In this document: positions 60,322 to 64,000 of the stretch, piece by piece
Position numbering within the stretch: the stretch's first letter is position 1
Layout: every line of letters starts with the position of its first letter
DNA from: Rhodovulum strictum
Lineage (GTDB): Bacteria > Pseudomonadota > Alphaproteobacteria > Rhodobacterales > Rhodobacteraceae
Direction of reading: 5' to 3'
NCBI RefSeq assembly: GCF_009649175.1
Contig: NZ_WJPO01000007.1
Coordinates: 91,342-155,341, forward strand
DNA length: 64,000 bases
Position numbers and translations under genes: made by a program
The notes under the pieces: generated by a model
What the model was told of the DNA's origin: nothing
The model's input: only the letters and a program-made list of their open reading frames with translations
Database searches by the model: none

Positions 60322-62772
60322 TCAGGACAGCACGCGCGCGGACCCCGGATCATACATCGGCACAAGGCTTGCCTCGGCCGCAAAGACCCGGCCCGCAACC
60401 TCGATCTCGTAGCGCGCGGCCAGCATCTCGGCCGCCGGTTCGCCCGGCCGGGTGCAGGGCACATAGCCCAGCCCGACCGCCCCGCCCAGCGTGTGGCCAT
60501 AGGCGCCCGAGCCGATCTGCCCGACGATCCGGCCATCGCGCAGGATCGGTTCGTTGTGAAACAGCATCGGCGCGGGATCGGTCAGGCGGAACTGCACCAG
60601 GCGGCGCGACAGCCCCGCCGCGCGCTTGCGCAGCACCGCCTCGCGGCCGATGAAATCGCCCTTGTCGGTCCTGACCGCAAAGCCAAGCCCGGCCTCCAGC
60701 ACATGATCCTCGTCGGTGATGTCATGGCCGAAATGGCGATAGCCCTTCTCGATCCGGCAAGAGTCCATCGCATGCAGCCCGCAGGGCCTCAGCCCCAGAT
60801 CGGCGCCCGCGGCCTCCAGTTCCTCGAAGACATGCGCCGCCTGTTCGGTGGAAACGTACAGCTCCCATCCCAGTTCGCCGACATAGCTGATCCGCTGCGC
60901 CCGGGCCAGCCCAAGGCCGATCTCGATCTCGCGCGCGGTGCCGAACGGAAACCCCGCGTTCGAGAAATCGTCCGGGCTGACGCGCTGCAACAGCGCGCGC
61001 GAGCGCGGCCCCATCACCGGGATCACCGCCTCGGCCGCGCTGACATCCACGATCACCGCCGCCGCCCCGTCCAGATGCGCGCGCAGCCAGGCCAGGTCGC
61101 GCTGCACCGTCGCCCCCGGCACGACCAGCAGGAACGCGGTTTCGGCAAGCCGCGTCACCGTCAGGTCGCTTTCGATGCCGCCCGCCGCGTTCAGCATCTG
61201 GGTATAGACGATCCGGCCCGGGTCCACGTCGATCCGGTTGGCGCAGAGCCGGTCCAGAAACGCGCAGGCATCGCGCCCCTCGACCCGGATCTTGCCGAAC
61301 GAGGACATGTCCAGCAGCCCCACGCCCTCGCGCAGCGCCAGATGCTCGGCCCGCGCATTCGCGAACCAGTTCTGCCGGCCCCAGTCATGGCGGTACTCGC
61401 GCGCCTGCCCCTCCTCCGCGAACCAGTTCGCGCGCTCCCAGCCCGCCACCTCGCCGAACACCGCACCCCGGGCCTTCAGATGCTCATGCAGGGGCGACCG
61501 GCGCAGCCCCCGCGCGCGCGTCATCTGGCGATAGGGGAAATGGTCGGCATAAAGCAGGCCCAGCGTCTCGGTCACGCGCTCGCGCAGATAGCGGCGATTG
61601 CGCTGAAAGGGCTGGGCGCGGCGGATATCCACCTCCCACAGGTCGAAGGGCGGCGCGCCCCGGTCCATCCATTGCGCCAGCGCCATCCCCGCCCCGCCCG
61701 ACGACACGATGCCGATGGAATTGTAGCCCGCCGCCACCCAGTAGCCCGCCAGCCCCGGCGCCTCGCCCAGGTAATAGCGATCATCCGGGGTGAAACTTTC
61801 CGGCCCGTTGAAGAAGGTGTGAATCCCCGCCTCGGCCAGCATCGGCATCCGCGCCACCGCCTTTTCGAGGATCGGCTCGAAATGGTCGAAATCCTCGGGC
61901 AACTGGTCAAAGCAGAAATCCTCGCGGATGCCGCCCATCCCCCAGGGTTTCGCCACCGGCTCGAAGGCGCCCAGCAGCATCTTGCCCGCATCCTCCTTGT
62001 AATAGGCACATTCGTCGGGCACCCGCAGCACGGGCAGTTGCGTCAGGCCCGCGATGGCCTCGGTCACGATGTAGAAATGTTCGCAGGCATGCAGCGGCAG
62101 CGTCACGCCGTTCTGCGCGGCCAGGTCGCGCCCCCACATGCCGCCGCAATTCACCACCATCGCGGCGGCGATATGGCCGGTTTCCTCGCCCGCCTGCCAG
62201 TCCACGCCGGTCACGCGCCCCCGGTCGGCGGTGACGCGCAGCGCCTTGACCCCCTCGGCGATCCGCGCGCCGCGCATCCGCGCCCCCCGGGCCAGCGCCA
62301 GCGCGATATTCGCCGGATCGGCCTGCCCGTCGCCGGGCAGATGCACGCCGCCCACCACGCCCGCGATGTTCAGATGCGGATACATCGCCTTGATTTCCCC
62401 GGGCGACAGCGGGTTCACCTCGACCCCGAAGGCCCGCGCCATCGAGGCCTGGCGCAACAGTTCCTCATGCCGGTCCGCACTCAGCGCCACCGTCATCGAC
62501 CCGCGCTGGCTGAACCCGGTGGCCAGCCCCGTCTCGGCCTCCAGCCGCCGGTACAGGTCGGCCGAATATTTCGCCAGCCGCGTCATGTTCTGGCTCGCCC
62601 GCAACTGCCCGATCAGCCCCGCCGCATGCCATGTCGTGCCGCAGGTCAGTTGCCTGCGCTCCAGCAGCACGATGTCGGTCCAGCCGATTTCGGCCAGATG
62701 ATAGGCCACCGAACAGCCGGAAATGCCGCCGCCGATGATGACGACGCGGGCCGAGGACGGAAGATCGGGCAT
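60322..62772 (-). CDS. FAD-dependent dimethylglycine/sarcosine dehydrogenase-like protein
   Basis: 816 residues, the length of dimethylglycine dehydrogenase-type enzymes. A DAO domain comes first: VVIIGGGISGCSVAYHLAEIGW, then TCGTTWHAAGLIG, whose histidine is the covalent FAD site in relatives. An FAO-type middle region is followed by a GcvT-like folate domain (LLDMSSFGKIRVEGRDACAF; YVGELGWELYVS) and its C-terminal barrel. It should oxidatively demethylate an N-methyl amino acid such as dimethylglycine and hand the one-carbon unit to folate. AGG stands 6 bases before ATG 62772. Divergent XRE-cupin regulator gene. Confidence 0.87.
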   Translation of the reverse strand: MPDLPSSARVVIIGGGISGCSVAYHLAEIGWTDIVLLERRQLTCGTTWHAAGLIGQLRASQNMTRLAKYSADLYRRLEAETGLATGFSQRGSMTVALSADRHEELLRQASMARAFGVEVNPLSPGEIKAMYPHLNIAGVVGGVHLPGDGQADPANIALALARGARMRGARIAEGVKALRVTADRGRVTGVDWQAGEETGHIAAAMVVNCGGMWGRDLAAQNGVTLPLHACEHFYIVTEAIAGLTQLPVLRVPDECAYYKEDAGKMLLGAFEPVAKPWGMGGIREDFCFDQLPEDFDHFEPILEKAVARMPMLAEAGIHTFFNGPESFTPDDRYYLGEAPGLAGYWVAAGYNSIGIVSSGGAGMALAQWMDRGAPPFDLWEVDIRRAQPFQRNRRYLRERVTETLGLLYADHFPYRQMTRARGLRRSPLHEHLKARGAVFGEVAGWERANWFAEEGQAREYRHDWGRQNWFANARAEHLALREGVGLLDMSSFGKIRVEGRDACAFLDRLCANRIDVDPGRIVYTQMLNAAGGIESDLTVTRLAETAFLLVVPGATVQRDLAWLRAHLDGAAAVIVDVSAAEAVIPVMGPRSRALLQRVSPDDFSNAGFPFGTAREIEIGLGLARAQRISYVGELGWELYVSTEQAAHVFEELEAAGADLGLRPCGLHAMDSCRIEKGYRHFGHDITDEDHVLEAGLGFAVRTDKGDFIGREAVLRKRAAGLSRRLVQFRLTDPAPMLFHNEPILRDGRIVGQIGSGAYGHTLGGAVGLGYVPCTRPGEPAAEMLAARYEIEVAGRVFAAEASLVPMYDPGSARVLS

Positions 62773-62818
62773 GGCGCACCTGAAGGATCGGAACAGCGGC
62801 AGGCTGCGCGCGGCCGCG

Positions 62819-62842
62819 TGAAAAATCAATAGTCGTTTTTCA
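62819..62842. promoter_or_regulatory. A/T-rich operator between demethylase gene and XRE-cupin regulator
   Basis: Perfect 7-bp arms TGAAAAA and TTTTTCA separated by 10 bases, in DNA otherwise over 65 percent GC. It lies 47 bases before the demethylase start and 73 bases before the regulator start. Probable binding site of the XRE-cupin protein, controlling both genes. Confidence 0.65.
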
Positions 62843-62914
62843 TTTCAACGCGGCCCGGCGCCCCGCTTCTTCACATCCCGCCCGCCCGGATCTATCCTCG
62901 GCCCCGGAGGACAG

Positions 62915-63469
62915 ATGAGCGGCAGCATCGGCGACGATATCCGGGCATTGCGCAAGGCGCGCGGCATGACGCTTCAGCAGATGGCCGCGGCGCTCGGGCG
63001 CTCCGTCGGCTGGCTCAGCCAGGTCGAGCGTAACCGCGGCACGCCATCGGTGCAGGATCTCGGCCGGATCGCCGGGCTTTTCGATCTGAACATCAGCTTC
63101 TTCTTCCGCGCCTCGGCCCAGCACCCCGCCGAACAGGGCCGGATCGTGCGCGCCGCCCATCGCGGCCGCATCGGCACGCCCGAAACCGGCCTGACCGAGG
63201 AATTGCTGTCGCCCGGCCTGACCGGCGCGTTCGAGATGATCCGCTCGGTCTTTGCCCCCCGCTCGACAAGCGCGGGGCTGCGCCGGGGCCGCGGCCGAGA
63301 GGATGGCGGCGTGCTGATCTCGGGGCGGCTGATCCTGCACATCGGCACCCTGACCGCCGACCTGGCCCCCGGCGACAGTTTCCAGTTCGCGGGCGAGGAT
63401 TACGCCTGGGAAAACCCCGGCGACGACCCGGCCGAAGTGATCTGGATCATATCCCCGCCGGTCTACTGA
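62915..63469 (+). CDS. XRE family regulator with C-terminal cupin sensor
   Basis: 184 residues. Helix-turn-helix at about 8-62 (DIRALRKARGMTLQQMAAAL; SVGWLSQVERNRGTPSVQDL). A cupin_2 domain covers about 110-182, with VLISGRLILHIG and LAPGDSFQFAG as the two motif regions; the metal-binding histidines of catalytic cupins are mostly missing, as usual for sensor cupins. Similar proteins often control amine or amino-acid catabolic genes, which suits the divergent demethylase. CGGAGGACAG precedes the ATG. Confidence 0.88.
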   Translation: MSGSIGDDIRALRKARGMTLQQMAAALGRSVGWLSQVERNRGTPSVQDLGRIAGLFDLNISFFFRASAQHPAEQGRIVRAAHRGRIGTPETGLTEELLSPGLTGAFEMIRSVFAPRSTSAGLRRGRGREDGGVLISGRLILHIGTLTADLAPGDSFQFAGEDYAWENPGDDPAEVIWIISPPVY

Positions 63470-63515
63470 CCCCCAGCGCGCACCACCGCCTGCCGGCCCA
63501 GTGGCATTGACGCGG

Positions 63516-63695
63516 TTCGGCTGGCCCAATCCGCGGCGAAGAACGGTGCGTCTCGGACTGCGCCACCCGGGGCGAGGGCCAGCGCGGTTCGGCCCGCGCG
63601 ATCCGGGGCCAGAACCAGCGCGCTTCGGCTGGCCCAATCCGCGGCGCGCAGACTGCGCGGTTTCTCCGGCGGGTGCCCGGGCCTTGCAGTCGGGC
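63516..63695. repeat. Degenerate 36-bp tandem repeat
   Basis: Four clear units begin at 63516, 63552, 63588 and 63624, with a worn fifth from 63660. Units one and four share an identical 23-bp block starting TTCGGCTGGCCCAATCC; units two and three match at about half to two thirds of positions (TTCGG at the start, ATCCGG and CAGCGCG later). The period of 36 bases equals 12 codons, and no stop codon interrupts several frames. It fills most of the gap between the XRE-cupin gene and the chemoreceptor gene. No function is apparent. Confidence 0.7.
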
Positions 63696-63720
63696 GGGTT
63701 CGGCGGGTCGCAGCCGGGGC

Positions 63721-64000
63721 TCAGAAATCCTGCCACCCGGCCGCGGCGGCAAACCCCTCGCCCGACCGCCGCCCCGGATCGGCAAGGCCCGTATTGTCCG
63801 CCGCCAATGCCGGGCGCTTCGGCACGGCGGCCAGGACCGGAGCCAGTGCCGGGGCCGGGACCATCGTCGCGCGGTCGTCCCGGCCGATCCGGAAACGGTC
63901 GATCTGAGCGCGCAGGCTTTCGACCTCGTGGCGCAGGGTGGCGCTGGCGGCGGTGGCTTCCTCGACCATGGCGGCGTTCTGCTGCGTCACCTGGTCAAGC
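63721..64000 (-). CDS. Methyl-accepting chemotaxis protein, C-terminal fragment
   Basis: The gene enters from the right edge; the last 92 codons are visible. LDQVTQQNAAMVEEATAASA is the end of the conserved MCP signalling domain (methylation helix region). A linker rich in alanine and proline follows, ending in GWQDF, a form of the xWxxF pentapeptide that tethers the methyltransferase CheR and methylesterase CheB. The receptor therefore belongs to the class that recruits adaptation enzymes directly. Sensor type is unknown because the N-terminus is outside the window. Confidence 0.88.
   Translation of the reverse strand, partial: LDQVTQQNAAMVEEATAASATLRHEVESLRAQIDRFRIGRDDRATMVPAPALAPVLAAVPKRPALAADNTGLADPGRRSGEGFAAAAGWQDF

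Noticed and set aside
63470..63736. The repeat region as a coding extension of a minus-strand protein
   Set aside because: The frame has no start with ribosome binding site, overlaps the XRE-cupin gene if extended, and several frames are open at once, so coding potential is not supported.

Overview
The window is a very GC-rich, densely packed bacterial chromosome segment. Its gene repertoire points to an alphaproteobacterium of the Rhodobacterales (Paracoccaceae/Rhodobacteraceae type): a TRAP transporter, RTX protein with a Hint domain, heterotetrameric sarcosine oxidase, acetone carboxylase, FCD-type GntR regulator and a chemoreceptor ending in WQDF. No rRNA, tRNA, insertion sequence, integrase or CRISPR array was seen. 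Most start codons have a GGAG/AGGA-type ribosome binding site, and many neighbouring genes overlap by 1 or 4 bases, which shows tight operons.

Left part (1-20 kb). A minus-strand operon (SDR dehydrogenase, enoyl-CoA hydratase, TRAP DctP, start of DctQ) looks like uptake plus beta-oxidation-type breakdown of an unidentified carboxylic acid; a palindrome overlies its -10 element. Next come an 880-residue RTX/Hint protein, a small membrane protein, and a polyamine-type ABC transporter (ATPase, binding protein, two permeases) co-transcribed with an Asp/Glu/hydantoin racemase. A GntR regulator and an acetyltransferase diverge from it, with a GTATAC palindrome between. A 1275-residue multi-PAS GGDEF-EAL protein and an ExbB-ExbD-ExbD-TonB operon follow.

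19.4-28.2 kb. A RuBisCO-like protein and a cupin precede a Fis-type AAA+ regulator and the three acetone carboxylase subunits (acxABC). The regulator lacks the sigma-54 contact loop. TGTCCG/CGGACA inverted repeats lie before the regulator and before acxA.

28.2-43 kb. An accessory-looking island contains two radical SAM proteins, six or seven glycosyltransferases or look-alikes, a secreted caspase-fold protease with Sel1 repeats, glycosyltransferase-like proteins carrying Sel1 repeats, a lipoprotein and small exported proteins. It has no obvious lipid carrier, polymerase or flippase. Together with the pair at 46.5-49.8 kb (TPR-CHAT protease plus a small EACC1-like partner), it is the least conventional part of the window.

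43-64 kb. Amino-acid and phosphate transporters, the CHAT pair, a TauE/SafE permease and a triple SH3 protein lead to soxBDAG (sarcosine oxidase) with a divergent GbdR-like regulator, a DUF190-crcB-crcB fluoride set, an unknown winged-helix-like protein, a dimethylglycine dehydrogenase-like flavoprotein with a divergent XRE-cupin regulator and an A/T-rich operator, a degenerate 36-bp tandem repeat, and the end of a chemoreceptor gene.

All family names are from reading translated sequence and recalled motifs; no database search was possible.
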